Assembly: GCA_902774175.1 (NCBI GenBank)
Contig: CACYHG010000001.1
Span: 1 to 64,000 of the forward strand
Reading direction: 5' to 3'
Length of the DNA: 64,000 nt
Source of the DNA: an uncultured Bacteroidota bacterium
Lineage (GTDB): Bacteria; Bacteroidota; Bacteroidia; Bacteroidales; WCHB1-69
In this document: positions 26,985 to 35,600 of the stretch, one piece after another
Layout: the number at the start of each line of letters is the position of its first letter
How positions within the stretch are numbered: position 1 is the first letter of the stretch
Translations under genes and position numbers: made by a program
The notes under the pieces: model-generated
Database searches by the model: none
Seen by the model: only the letters and a program-made list of their open reading frames with translations
Told to the model about the DNA's origin: nothing

Positions 26985-27845
26985 TTAAAGTCTTTTTATC
27001 CAGTTCAAAAAAATGTTTTTCCATTGCCGGCTCTCCTCCGTGCCCTTGCTCTCGCTCGCGCCGAAGCCGTGGCCTCCGGTCCGGTATTGTATGTACAAAT
27101 GGTTTACGCCCTGCGCGGTCAGCGCGGAATCGGCCAGCACAGAATTGCGGTAGTCCACCACAGGGTCATCCAAGCAGTTGAGCAGGAAAACCGGCGGACA
27201 ACCTGCAGGGATGTGCCGCTCGATGGAGAGCGAATCGCGCATCCGGAGGTCGTTCTGCCGCCGCTCCCCCAGCAATGCCCGACGGGAACGCTTGTGCGTG
27301 CAGGGATCGCTCATGCTCACCACCGGATAGATGGCAGCCACGAAGGCGGGATGTCCGTCTCCGTAGCAGGCCTGCGACAACGCAAGATGCCCGCCAGCCG
27401 AAAAGCCCATGACACCCACGCGGCCGCTGTCAATGCCGAATTCCGCCGCATGCTGTCTTACCCAACGGAGAGCAGCCTCCCCGTCATGAAGCATGTCGGG
27501 ATGCTGATGTCCCCGGAAGAGGCAGCGGTAATGCGTGGCCCAGGCCCACCATCCGGCCACACGGTAGCGCAGCACAAAGGCGGAGATGCCGTTGCTCTGC
27601 AGCCATTGCGCCACACCGGTGCCTTCGGTCTCCATGTCTAACCAGCAGTAGCTGCCGCCGGGGCATACCACCACCGCCACTGTGGAACCCTCCGCCACGT
27701 ATGGCGTAAGCGTCACCTTGCCTTTGCCGTACAGCTGCACCGGCTGCTGCGACTGCACCGGCACCGCACAGACAAAAGCCAGCACCCACAGCATCAACCG
27801 CAAGGAAAACCGTCCACATTTCAAACGCACCTCTTTTTCCAACAT
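26985..27845 (-). CDS. Secreted alpha/beta-hydrolase (acetylesterase-like)
   Basis: The 286-residue protein has an N-terminal hydrophobic signal (LMLWVLAFVCAVPVQSQ) and an esterase/lipase fold: VVVCPGGSYCWLD oxyanion-hole region, GVMGFSAGGHLA with the nucleophile Ser, LNCLDDPVVDYRNS with the acid, and GGHGFGAS with the catalytic His. It resembles the carbohydrate-acetyl-esterase relatives common in Bacteroidota. It heads the operon with the PaaK-like, acyltransferase and kamC genes and has a promoter box 34 bp upstream. The substrate is unknown. Confidence 0.85.
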   Translation of the reverse strand: MLEKEVRLKCGRFSLRLMLWVLAFVCAVPVQSQQPVQLYGKGKVTLTPYVAEGSTVAVVVCPGGSYCWLDMETEGTGVAQWLQSNGISAFVLRYRVAGWWAWATHYRCLFRGHQHPDMLHDGEAALRWVRQHAAEFGIDSGRVGVMGFSAGGHLALSQACYGDGHPAFVAAIYPVVSMSDPCTHKRSRRALLGERRQNDLRMRDSLSIERHIPAGCPPVFLLNCLDDPVVDYRNSVLADSALTAQGVNHLYIQYRTGGHGFGASESKGTEESRQWKNIFLNWIKRL

Positions 27846-27878
27846 TTATCGTCTGCCTTATTGCAAATTACAAATTTG

Positions 27879-27886
27879 CAAAGGTA
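27879..27886 (-). promoter_or_regulatory. -7 promoter box for the esterase-kamC operon
   Basis: Minus-strand TACCTTTG followed by CAAAT is an exact TAnnTTTG match 34 bp upstream of the esterase ATG, identical over ten bases to the box of the pigment operon at 52965. Upstream lies a very A/T-rich stretch of TATA runs (27915-27950). Confidence 0.55.
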
Positions 27887-27997
27887 CTTGAAATTTGAAT
27901 GCGGATTACTGCTTTTATATATATAAATCGTTATATATAATTATATCAGCGAGTTGCGATTAATTTAAACTGTTTTGTAAAAAGCTGTCGGAAAAAA

Positions 27998-28981
27998 TTA
28001 GGAATCCACCTTCCTGTACATCTGCAGCATATTCATGGTAGTCCAGATGGTTGGGGTCAGAGCCTCATCGGTCATGACCGCATCCAGGCGGGAAACGTGG
28101 CCAGCAAAAACCTGATCCACAAAGCAGCAGAACAGCTCAGCAGAATTTGGGAACCAGCCTGCCACTTCGTGGCCGATACCTTTGAAACGGATAATCCAAT
28201 GTGGAAAATCCTGTTTGTTGAACTGTTTGGAAACATTATTGGAACCGTTCATGCCCGAGCTAAACGGCAACCCGAAATGCTTATATGCAACAATCTTATC
28301 TTCAATACCATGCATAAAAAGTGTGGGTGCGGGCGGAGCGGCATACCTCAAATCGCGCTTACGGCAGACAACGCCTCCCGCATAAGGGACAATAGCGGCT
28401 GGCTTCCACCCTTCAGGCAGGAGAGCGGCAGGCGGCAAAGCATTGGCACGGCAATAATCAAGCTGCAGCACCGTGATGGCTCCTGCGGAATTGCCTGTAA
28501 GAATGATTTTTGATGTATCTATGCCCAACTCCGTCGCATGTGCGCAAACCCATGCGATTGCAGCGGCACAATCCTCCACCGCAATATCAACGCAATAGCT
28601 GAACAGATCGTCAATTTTCAACAGCCCCTGCAACTCGGAAACCTTCGCACTGTCCTTCAGCCCCAAGCGGTAATCAATACTGATGACGACAAAGCCCCGT
28701 TCACTCAGTATCCGCGCCGTCTTGCTCTGAAGGCTGTCATCGCGTTTCCCCATGACAAAACCTCCGCCGAACACCGAAACAACGGCAGCATGGTCTTCCC
28801 GCGGGTTGGCGGGATGATACACATCCAGATAAAGTGTGGAATCCCGCTGCACGAATGGAAAGGTCTCCTTAGTCTGCCCCTCCGCCTTCCCGGCAGCCGA
28901 AAGCAGCACTATGACCGTCAACAGACTCTTGAAAAACAGTTTTTTGAACATGCTTGAATATTCCTTCTTGTTTTTTCCCAT
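27998..28981 (-). CDS. Secreted alpha/beta-hydrolase (carboxylesterase-like)
   Basis: The 327-residue protein has a signal peptide (MFKKLFFKSLLTVIVLLSAAGKAEGQ, starting at residue 11 of the long frame; the ATG there, at 28951, is an equally good start). The fold is shown by VVSVFGGGFVMGKRDD (oxyanion HGG-like), ILTGNSAGAITVLQ (nucleophile Ser), FMHGIEDKIVAYKH (acid) and KGIGHEVAGW (His). A 57-bp segment of its 5' coding region (28820-28876) is repeated exactly at 30798-30854. The substrate is unknown. Confidence 0.82.
   Translation of the reverse strand: MGKNKKEYSSMFKKLFFKSLLTVIVLLSAAGKAEGQTKETFPFVQRDSTLYLDVYHPANPREDHAAVVSVFGGGFVMGKRDDSLQSKTARILSERGFVVISIDYRLGLKDSAKVSELQGLLKIDDLFSYCVDIAVEDCAAAIAWVCAHATELGIDTSKIILTGNSAGAITVLQLDYCRANALPPAALLPEGWKPAAIVPYAGGVVCRKRDLRYAAPPAPTLFMHGIEDKIVAYKHFGLPFSSGMNGSNNVSKQFNKQDFPHWIIRFKGIGHEVAGWFPNSAELFCCFVDQVFAGHVSRLDAVMTDEALTPTIWTTMNMLQMYRKVDS
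28820..28876 (-). repeat. 57-bp exact repeat, copy 1 (inside esterase gene)
   Basis: This block codes for TKETFPFVQRDSTLYLDV in the esterase. It is identical base for base to 30798-30854, in the same orientation about 2 kb upstream, while flanking sequences differ completely. It marks a duplication or recombination event. Confidence 0.92.
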
Positions 28982-29074
28982 TTCCGTTCAACTTATTATA
29001 GGTGACCTCTAAAAATTCCGCGCTTTATATCAAATGAATGATTCCAAGGAAAAGTTTTTACGCCAATACCAGAA

Positions 29075-30229
29075 TCAGAACAAATCATTCAGGCATACTT
29101 CATTTTGTATCTCTCCGCTATAGGCGTTATGCGCCAGACCATCCGTTGTCACAAGGACGGTGTGAAGCGCCTTTTTGGTTTTTGTGACCTCCTTGAACAG
29201 CGTTTTCCGCCTGTCCAGTGTCGCCTGATAGGCTTCAGTGATGGCAAACTTGCCGGTTGCATATTTCATTTCGCAGAGGTCGATGATTCCGTCACTGCGG
29301 TCAATCAGCAGGTCAATCTGTGCGCCTTCTTCCTTTTTCCCCACCTCTTCCAACTGCTTTTTGGGGATGTGCCGCCATGCGTACTCGTTGGTCAGTACGC
29401 CGCTGATGCCGAGTTTCCGCTTGATCTGGTCGGTGTGGCAGAGGCAGACCCGTTCAAAGGCCCGTCCGCACCAGTTGTTGTACTGCGGTTTGCCCTCCAT
29501 GAGCTGCCAGAAGTTCCGGCCGTGCCGTTTGCCTTGGATGAACTCATAATAGAACAGGGTGTAGTGGTCGGTCAGCTGGAATATCTCATCCCTCAACTGC
29601 CTGCCAGGCATGGGATAGCTCCGGATGAAGCCGCACCATTCAAGGTCGTTCAGGATTTCTGTCAGGGTGCCGTTATCGCCCAATTTCCCTTTTTCAATGA
29701 TTTCCTTCCGGGTCAGCCCCTCCTTTTTTCCGGCCAGCAGTCCGATGACCTTGATATAGGGTTCCGGTTTTTTGAAGAGGGAGGCATACAGCATGTTGAA
29801 TTCGTCGTACATGTCCCCATCCTCCGAGAAAATCAGACGGTCAATCTCCTGTGTCAGACTGGCCCCTTTCTTCAGCAGGTTCCAGTAGTAGGGGACACCG
29901 CCGAATATCATGTAACCGTTCAGAATCTGCTTCCGGGTCATTTCAATGCCATGCGACTTCATCATCTCTTCGCACAGAGCGAGCGGGAAAGGTTTCAGCG
30001 CGATGCGGTGTGTCAGCCGGTTGTGCAGGCCGCCTTTGTTTCTGATGATTTTTTTCACCATCCATGAGGTGGCGCTGCCGCAGATTACGAAGACAATGTC
30101 TTTCCTTGCCGACGCCCACCCGTTCCAAAAGGATTCGAGTTCGGAGAGAAAACCGGAACGCGGTGCGTCCATCCAGGGCAGTTCGTCCAGAAAGATCACC
30201 TTTTTCCCTTTTTCTCGTCCGATCAGCAT
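29075..30229 (-). CDS. DUF234-type ATPase lacking its Walker A region
   Basis: The 384-residue product begins at the Walker B part of the archaeal-type ATPase family (KKVIFLDELPWMDAPRSGF) and continues with FVICGSATSWMVKKI, GGLHNRLTHRIALKPF, MIFGGVPYYWNLLKKG, and the C-terminal nuclease-like DUF234 part ending GAQIDLLIDRSDGIIDLCEMKYA. The usual first ~100 residues with the GRRRVGKT P-loop are missing, and the in-frame DNA upstream meets a stop about 70 bp before the ATG with no P-loop. It is therefore probably a remnant, although the start is preceded by a promoter-like box. In full-length relatives the protein is a stand-alone ATPase of unknown role, often near toxin or mobile loci. Confidence 0.8.
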   Translation of the reverse strand: MLIGREKGKKVIFLDELPWMDAPRSGFLSELESFWNGWASARKDIVFVICGSATSWMVKKIIRNKGGLHNRLTHRIALKPFPLALCEEMMKSHGIEMTRKQILNGYMIFGGVPYYWNLLKKGASLTQEIDRLIFSEDGDMYDEFNMLYASLFKKPEPYIKVIGLLAGKKEGLTRKEIIEKGKLGDNGTLTEILNDLEWCGFIRSYPMPGRQLRDEIFQLTDHYTLFYYEFIQGKRHGRNFWQLMEGKPQYNNWCGRAFERVCLCHTDQIKRKLGISGVLTNEYAWRHIPKKQLEEVGKKEEGAQIDLLIDRSDGIIDLCEMKYATGKFAITEAYQATLDRRKTLFKEVTKTKKALHTVLVTTDGLAHNAYSGEIQNEVCLNDLF

Positions 30230-30245
30230 GGTCTTGTAATTTTTG

Positions 30246-30253
30246 CAAAGATA
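30246..30253 (-). promoter_or_regulatory. -7 promoter box upstream of truncated ATPase
   Basis: Minus-strand TATCTTTG followed by CAAAA is an exact TAnnTTTG match only 17 bp upstream of the ATG. If it is real, the truncated ATPase has an active promoter; it may instead be chance in A/T-rich DNA. Confidence 0.4.
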
Positions 30254-30406
30254 GAAAAAAAATGTACGTAAACCAGCGGTATCTCCAAAAAAAAGTGCGA
30301 TCCCGCGCGTTTACGGTAAATTTTTGACCCGACCACCTGAAATTCATCTGGACACAAAGCGGTAGCGGATGGTGTTCGGATTCATCCCGGCAAATGCCGC
30401 TCAAAT

Positions 30407-30802
30407 CTATGGAAATATCACATCTTTAAGATCACCCCAGTATGGATCATGTTCGCTGACTCCTATCCGACCCAATTTATTGGAGATTTCGTTATAATCT
30501 TTTCCTTCAATACAAAACAATCTCTCCAATATGCTGCACAGGTTGTCGTAATTGTATTCTGACATAATGATAGTATAAAGCCCCAAATTAGAACGAGATT
30601 CTTTTAATTGATTTTCAATCCATTTTGGACTGCATACACATACCTGAAAAAGTTCTTCGCCCACTTCACCCTCTATTCCGACAGAGATTTCAATCCAGAA
30701 TTTGAAAAAGTGTATGTCTTCCGGTTGATATGAACATAAAGGGTCGTAATCGGCACATAAAAAAGAACACCTTCCGGCCGGAACGCGGATGCCGGGCCAC
30801 AT
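30407..30802 (-). CDS. Imm8-like immunity protein with rearranged 5' end
   Basis: The 131-residue frame from the ATG at 30800-30802 contains the core of the Imm8 family: YQPEDIHFFKFWIEISVG, then GEELFQVCVCSPKWI near residue 50, YTIIMSEYNYDNLCSILERLF, and a C-terminal SNKLGRIG segment. By family knowledge Imm8 proteins neutralise toxins of contact-dependent or polymorphic toxin systems. The first ~13 residues come from DNA that, in another frame, encodes the start of an esterase, so the native 5' end seems to have been lost by recombination. No toxin gene is in the window, so if functional this would be an orphan immunity gene. Confidence 0.6.
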   Translation of the reverse strand: MWPGIRVPAGRCSFLCADYDPLCSYQPEDIHFFKFWIEISVGIEGEVGEELFQVCVCSPKWIENQLKESRSNLGLYTIIMSEYNYDNLCSILERLFCIEGKDYNEISNKLGRIGVSEHDPYWGDLKDVIFP

Positions 30803-30920
30803 CCAGATAAAGTGTGGAATCCCGCTGCACGAATGGAAAGGTCTCCTTAGTCTGGCAGTTGGCTGTCCAAAAGCCAGACAGAAGCAGAAACAAAACAAAT
30901 TTAAAACGGACTTTTTTCAC
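30690..30920 (-). pseudogene. Esterase leader fragment fused out of frame to Imm8 gene
   Basis: This 76-codon frame starts with a signal peptide (MKKVRFKFVLFLLLSGFWTANCQ) followed by TKETFPFVQRDSTLYLDV, the same 18 residues found in the esterase at 28.0-29.0 kb. After that it leaves homology and continues out of frame through the Imm8-like gene. It is best read as the 5' remnant of a second, paralogous esterase gene cut at the recombination point near 30797. The signal peptide differs from that of the intact esterase, so it is not a simple copy of it. Confidence 0.72.
30798..30854 (-). repeat. 57-bp exact repeat, copy 2 (junction with Imm8 gene)
   Basis: Identical to 28820-28876 in the intact esterase. 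The repeat ends exactly where esterase homology ends and the Imm8-side sequence begins, so it lies at the rearrangement breakpoint. Confidence 0.92.
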
Positions 30921-30934
30921 GGGAATGGCAATAT

Positions 30935-31294
30935 CTATGAAAGAACCCGCTTCACCTCCTCTTCCGTCAGACGGCGGTAGCGGTGCTGCAAGTCGGCATG
31001 GAAGTCCACCTCAAAATACTCCTCATCGTAAAAGGAGAGTTTGGAGTTGGTGTCGGGGTTGCACTCCCAATAGACAATCTTTTCCAAATCCAGCCCTTTA
31101 CACGCACAAATCTGCTCCGCAAGGGACTGCCCCGCATAGGTTACGGATGTCCCCGGATTCTCCTGATACAACTCTATGACTATCACGTATGTCACACCAT
31201 CCACGCTGCGGATTTTCAGGCCGCAGCTGGAAGGCATGTCCCATTGTCCCTTGAAATCGAATATCTCGTCGTAATAATGCGAAGGCACTTTCAT
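30935..31294 (-). CDS. Hypothetical protein, possibly immunity-like
   Basis: I do not recognise this 119-residue protein. It is acidic, has no signal peptide or membrane segment, and contains the segments IRSVDGVTYVIVIELYQENPGTSVTYAGQ (described, not quoted whole: a beta strand pair then an ENPGTSVT turn), a central ICACKGLDLEKIVYWE and a C-terminal FEVDFHADLQHRYRRLTEEE helix. The size, acidity and position beside the Imm8-like gene would fit a cytoplasmic immunity protein, but that is a guess. It lies between the pigment operon end and the rearranged patch. Confidence 0.65.
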   Translation of the reverse strand: MKVPSHYYDEIFDFKGQWDMPSSCGLKIRSVDGVTYVIVIELYQENPGTSVTYAGQSLAEQICACKGLDLEKIVYWECNPDTNSKLSFYDEEYFEVDFHADLQHRYRRLTEEEVKRVLS

Positions 31295-31347
31295 TTCACC
31301 GCTCCTCCATTTATGTTCAAAAAGATTCTTTTCTGTTCAAAAACATC

Positions 31348-32637
31348 TTATTTTGTCCCGATGTTCCGTTTCACCTCCTTGCCGAACGAACGGTTGGCCA
31401 ATTTCCGGTCACGCGGACGGTAGGTGCCCTCGTTCATCTCGCGCAATGCGACATTGCAGAAGAGACGGAACATCTTGGCCTCCTGGCTCTCCGTGGCATA
31501 AAAACTCTTCCATGCATAGTCATACACATCCTGCAGCTCGTCCGGAGTCATCAGCTTGGGCTGGAACACAACCTGGCCTGCGTTGTAATGGTCCCAGTCG
31601 AAATCGAAAATGCGCCCCTGCCTCAGCAGATCGTCATAGACCTTGGTATGCGGGAATGGCGTGAGCACCGTGAATTCCGCCAGATCCAAATCAATCTCTC
31701 CCAAAAAGTCAATCAGCCGCTTGCAGTCGTCAACCGTCTGGTTGTCCAGACCCAACAGAATGGTCCCCTCCACCCCGATGCCGTAGTCATGGTAGCGTTT
31801 CACCCGCTCCTTGATGTAGTCGGAGGTGTCGTACACCGCCTGATATACATACCATGCACCCGCCTTGGCCGCCAGATCCAGCACCTCAGGGTCATCCTCG
31901 ATGGTGTGGCTGATCCATTTCTTTTTCAGCGGCGCGATGGCACGGAACAGCTCCATTTCCCACTCCTTGTTCTGCGCCAATGAGTTGTCCACAATGAAGA
32001 GACGGTTGTTGTCGATGGAGGCCATATCCTCCACCACCTTGTCGATGGGACGGGGACGGAATTTGCGACCGCCCAGATAGGAGACCGCGCAGGGATAGCA
32101 GCTGAAACGGCATCCGCGCGAGGCATGGAACAGGTCCACCATCTGCACCCCCTTATGATTATAGAGTTCCCGCTTGTAAAGGTCTCGCCGGCAGGGACCC
32201 ACCGATTCAATCGGAGGCTGCTGCCCCATATAGTTGTACACCTTTTTCAGGCAACCCTTTTTCCAGTCCTCAAACACCTGCTCCTGACGGCCTTCCGACT
32301 CACCAAGGAACACGCTGTCCACATGATTCACCGTCTCCTCGGCATGAAGCATGGTGGAGATACCTCCCGCCATAACCTGGATGCCGCGCCGGTGGTATTC
32401 CTCGGCGATGGCCCAGCCCCGCTTCACCTGCGTGCTTAGCATCATGCTGAGCGCAACCACGTCACATGGTTCGTCAAAATTGATTTCCTCCACATTCTCA
32501 TCCGTGAAGGAGACATCCACATATTCCGGCAGAGTGGCCGCAAACGCCACCGGACCGTGAGGCGGCAGGTTGAAGGTGGTCTGCCCTCTCAGCTTCTGCC
32601 ACTTGGGATATATCAGTTTCAGCTTTATTCTGTCCAT
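31348..32637 (-). CDS. Radical SAM protein with N-terminal B12-binding-like domain
   Basis: The 429-residue protein has an N-terminal Rossmann-like domain of the cobalamin-binding class (residues ~1-130, CDVVALSMMLSTQ, VMAGGISTMLHAEE) without the DxHxxG motif, then a radical SAM domain with the C-x3-C-x2-C cluster CRFSCYPC (Cys 176, 180, 183). LLGLDNQTVDDCKRLIDFL and FTVLTPFPHTKVYDDL are typical of the BchE-like group. It is the last gene of the pigment operon, 56 bp after the desaturase gene. Its reaction is unknown; methylation, ring or chain tailoring of the polyene are possible. Confidence 0.8.
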   Translation of the reverse strand: MDRIKLKLIYPKWQKLRGQTTFNLPPHGPVAFAATLPEYVDVSFTDENVEEINFDEPCDVVALSMMLSTQVKRGWAIAEEYHRRGIQVMAGGISTMLHAEETVNHVDSVFLGESEGRQEQVFEDWKKGCLKKVYNYMGQQPPIESVGPCRRDLYKRELYNHKGVQMVDLFHASRGCRFSCYPCAVSYLGGRKFRPRPIDKVVEDMASIDNNRLFIVDNSLAQNKEWEMELFRAIAPLKKKWISHTIEDDPEVLDLAAKAGAWYVYQAVYDTSDYIKERVKRYHDYGIGVEGTILLGLDNQTVDDCKRLIDFLGEIDLDLAEFTVLTPFPHTKVYDDLLRQGRIFDFDWDHYNAGQVVFQPKLMTPDELQDVYDYAWKSFYATESQEAKMFRLFCNVALREMNEGTYRPRDRKLANRSFGKEVKRNIGTK

Positions 32638-32693
32638 TACAATTATATTCTCAAAAAAGAATGCAAAATTAGTAATTTTTCACACATTCACAT

Positions 32694-35600
32694 TCAGTCC
32701 ACACATTTATTTTTTATCTCACTAATTATGTCCGTCCGTTTCAACAACGCGCAGACGGTGGCAATGGCGGTCAGCGCGACCCCGCACATGCCGTGCAGAT
32801 TGATGTTCTGGCCCGTGAGATACAGATTCTCCACCTTTGTGTAGACCGACAGACGGGAGAGCATCAGATTGTTGCTGTCCCTGTGGAAACCGTACAGGCC
32901 ACCCTCCCTGTTCCCCAGATAATCCCTGATGGTGAGCGGCGAGGAGGTGAAAACCTGCGCAACACTTTGCATAAAGCCTTTCGCAACAGTCTTTTCCATA
33001 AATTGCAGCACCTTGTCGGCCTGCATTTTCTTCCATGCCTCATATTCCTCACCGCGCTTTCCGACACTGCTCTCCTCCCACCTGCGCACCCACGCGAAGG
33101 GCATCGGCACTATTATGACCATCGTGGCGGCATACCTGGAATCCGTCGCATCCGGCTGTGTCATGCACATCAGGCATTGCGGCCACTTTTCCGGCGGACA
33201 GATGCTGTCCGACCAGCCGTTTCCGGAAGCCGTGACATAGCACGGATGGTTTGTGTGAGGATAGCTGTGCGGCCTGAAACGCACATATACCTTGAATGCC
33301 GAATATGATGACGGGATGCTATGTATACGCTCCCGATACGAAAGCGGGAATGCCTTAGGGTCAATTATCCGCAACATCTCATCCGGATGCAGGTCGCTGA
33401 TATAATCGGTCGCCGTATAGCTTCTGCCATCTCCGGCCTCCACACAAGCCACACGATGCCGGTCCGCACTGATGTGGCGCACCTCCGTCCCCGTCAGCAC
33501 CTCACCTCCGTTCCGCCTGATAAAGCGCACCAGACAATCGGCCAGCTGGCTGCTGCCTTTCAGGAAATAGTGGGAGCCGTTTATATGCAGCACATTTATC
33601 AGGGCGTGTATGTATGCGGGCGTCTCCCCTTTAACACCGGCATACAGCGGGGTGATATATGACAGGAGCGACCGCAGTTTCCCATCATTTATATATTTTG
33701 CGACAAACTGGTCGGCAGGCATGGTGAACTCATCGCTGTGCAGGGTAAGACGCTCCTCCGACTCGTTCAGATAGAAAAGCTCCTCCTCCTCCGTGAGCCG
33801 GTAAAGGGCATCCACGTAGGCCCTGATGTTGTCCCGTTCATGCGGGAACAGGCCGCCCAAATATTCCACGTATGCGTCACGGCCTTTAGGCAGACGGTAG
33901 CGATGCCCGTCAGCAGTGTCAAATATCTCGTCAAAAGCATCGTCATCGGTGGGGGCAAGATCCAGCTCGTCCATTATCCCCAGATATGAGCAGAGGCACC
34001 GCAGCTGCCCTCCGGGCTGGAAACCGCCGAAGACATGCATCCCTGTCGGGAAGAGCGCTCCGCCGCGACGGAAGCACTGCAGACCGCCGCCCGCCACGCC
34101 GTTCTTTTCCAGCACCAGCACCCTCTGCCCCGACTTGGCCAGAAGCGCAGCGGCAAACAAACCGCCAAGGCCTCCGCCCATCACCAAAGTGTCCGGCTTC
34201 ATGACGGCTGGGGAAGCGGCAGGATAGTGTTTCTCCATCGCACCCACCTCGGCCATGCGCCTGTTCACATATTCCTCACCCAACAGCTGCGCGGCGAGGT
34301 TGATGGCTCCGACCATCACGCCCAATGCTCCATGCGCATTGGTGTTCTGCCCGACCATAAAGAGGTTGTCCAGCTTGGTCCGCCATGAAATCCTCCCCAC
34401 GACGCCCAAGCCGACATCCTTGGCCAGGCCGTACATCGAACCGTCAGGTGTGGAGGTGTAGTCGCGGTAGGTCAATGGCGTCGCAGACTCATAAAAGGCG
34501 ATTTTATCCCCTATCTGCGGAAAATCGGCGGACAGGGCCGACAACAGCTGACGGGCCTTACGCTCCTTGAAGGCGGCATAATCCGCACCCCTGTGACCGA
34601 TACCAGTATGTTCCCACTGTGAAAGCTCATCCGCACCCATATAGGCAAGCACAACGCCGCTCTGCGCGAAACGCTGCCCCTCCTCCATGCAATGATGCAT
34701 GTAAAGGTAGCCGCGGGGCCATGTGGTATCATTGTAATCGAGCATCTCCCACGGGCTGTTGCAGCGGAACCCATAGAAATTGCTGTTCATATAGGGCAGG
34801 GCACCCTCCTTGAAACCCAAAAAGAGCGAAAAGACCGAGGGAGTGTTGTGCATCCGCGCCAGACGATTCCGGAAACTGTTGTGCCAGGAGGCAGCCGGCG
34901 ACAAAAGGGCAAGCAGGTTGGAGGGGTGTATGTCGGAGATGAAACAATCTGCAGTATAGGCATCACCCGTATCACATTCGAGCCGTTTTACCGTTTTAGC
35001 CTCACAACAGATGCGCACCACCTTGCGTCCGGTAATAATCCTTCCGCCGAAATCCTGAATCTCCTCCGCCAATGCCTGTGCGATGCGGTCGCTGCCACCA
35101 ACCACACGGAAGGCGCTGCTGTTGTAGAAATCCGCGATAAAGGCATGGGTTGAGAAGGGAGTGACATTCCGCTGTGCCGCATACAGGGCAGCATTCCCCA
35201 TCAGCACCTCGCGCAGCAACGGGTCTGTAATGCACTGTTCCAAAACCCCGTTCACACTGGAGGTGAACAGACTGTTGTCAATATTGCCGGAGAAATTCTC
35301 AGGCTTCAAAGTTCGGTATGGAGTATAGCAGACCACCCTGTCAACCGTCTCCCAATATTTGCGCAAGGCATCGCGCTGTGACGGGAACCGTTCCGCCAGC
35401 CGCTCCACCATGGCCTCCCTCCCGTTGGCGAAGGCGAACCTCCCACCCTGCAGCGAGACAATGTCATAAGCCATGCTGTCCAGACGGGAAAGCGGGATTT
35501 TGTCCTTAATGTTCAGAAAACGCAGATAGCGGGAAAGCGGCTGTCCTTCGTCGGCACTGCCTATGAAATGCATTCCCGTCTCGAACTTGAAGCCGTTGCG

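Noticed and set aside
27900-27960. TATA-rich stretch as a possible origin or integration site
   Set aside because: It is only a short run of A/T bases without iterons, DnaA boxes or flanking repeats that I can see.
30407-30898. 163-codon frame starting at 30898
   Set aside because: That start is a TTG inside the esterase leader read in the wrong frame; the ATG at 30802 is closer to the start of Imm8 similarity.
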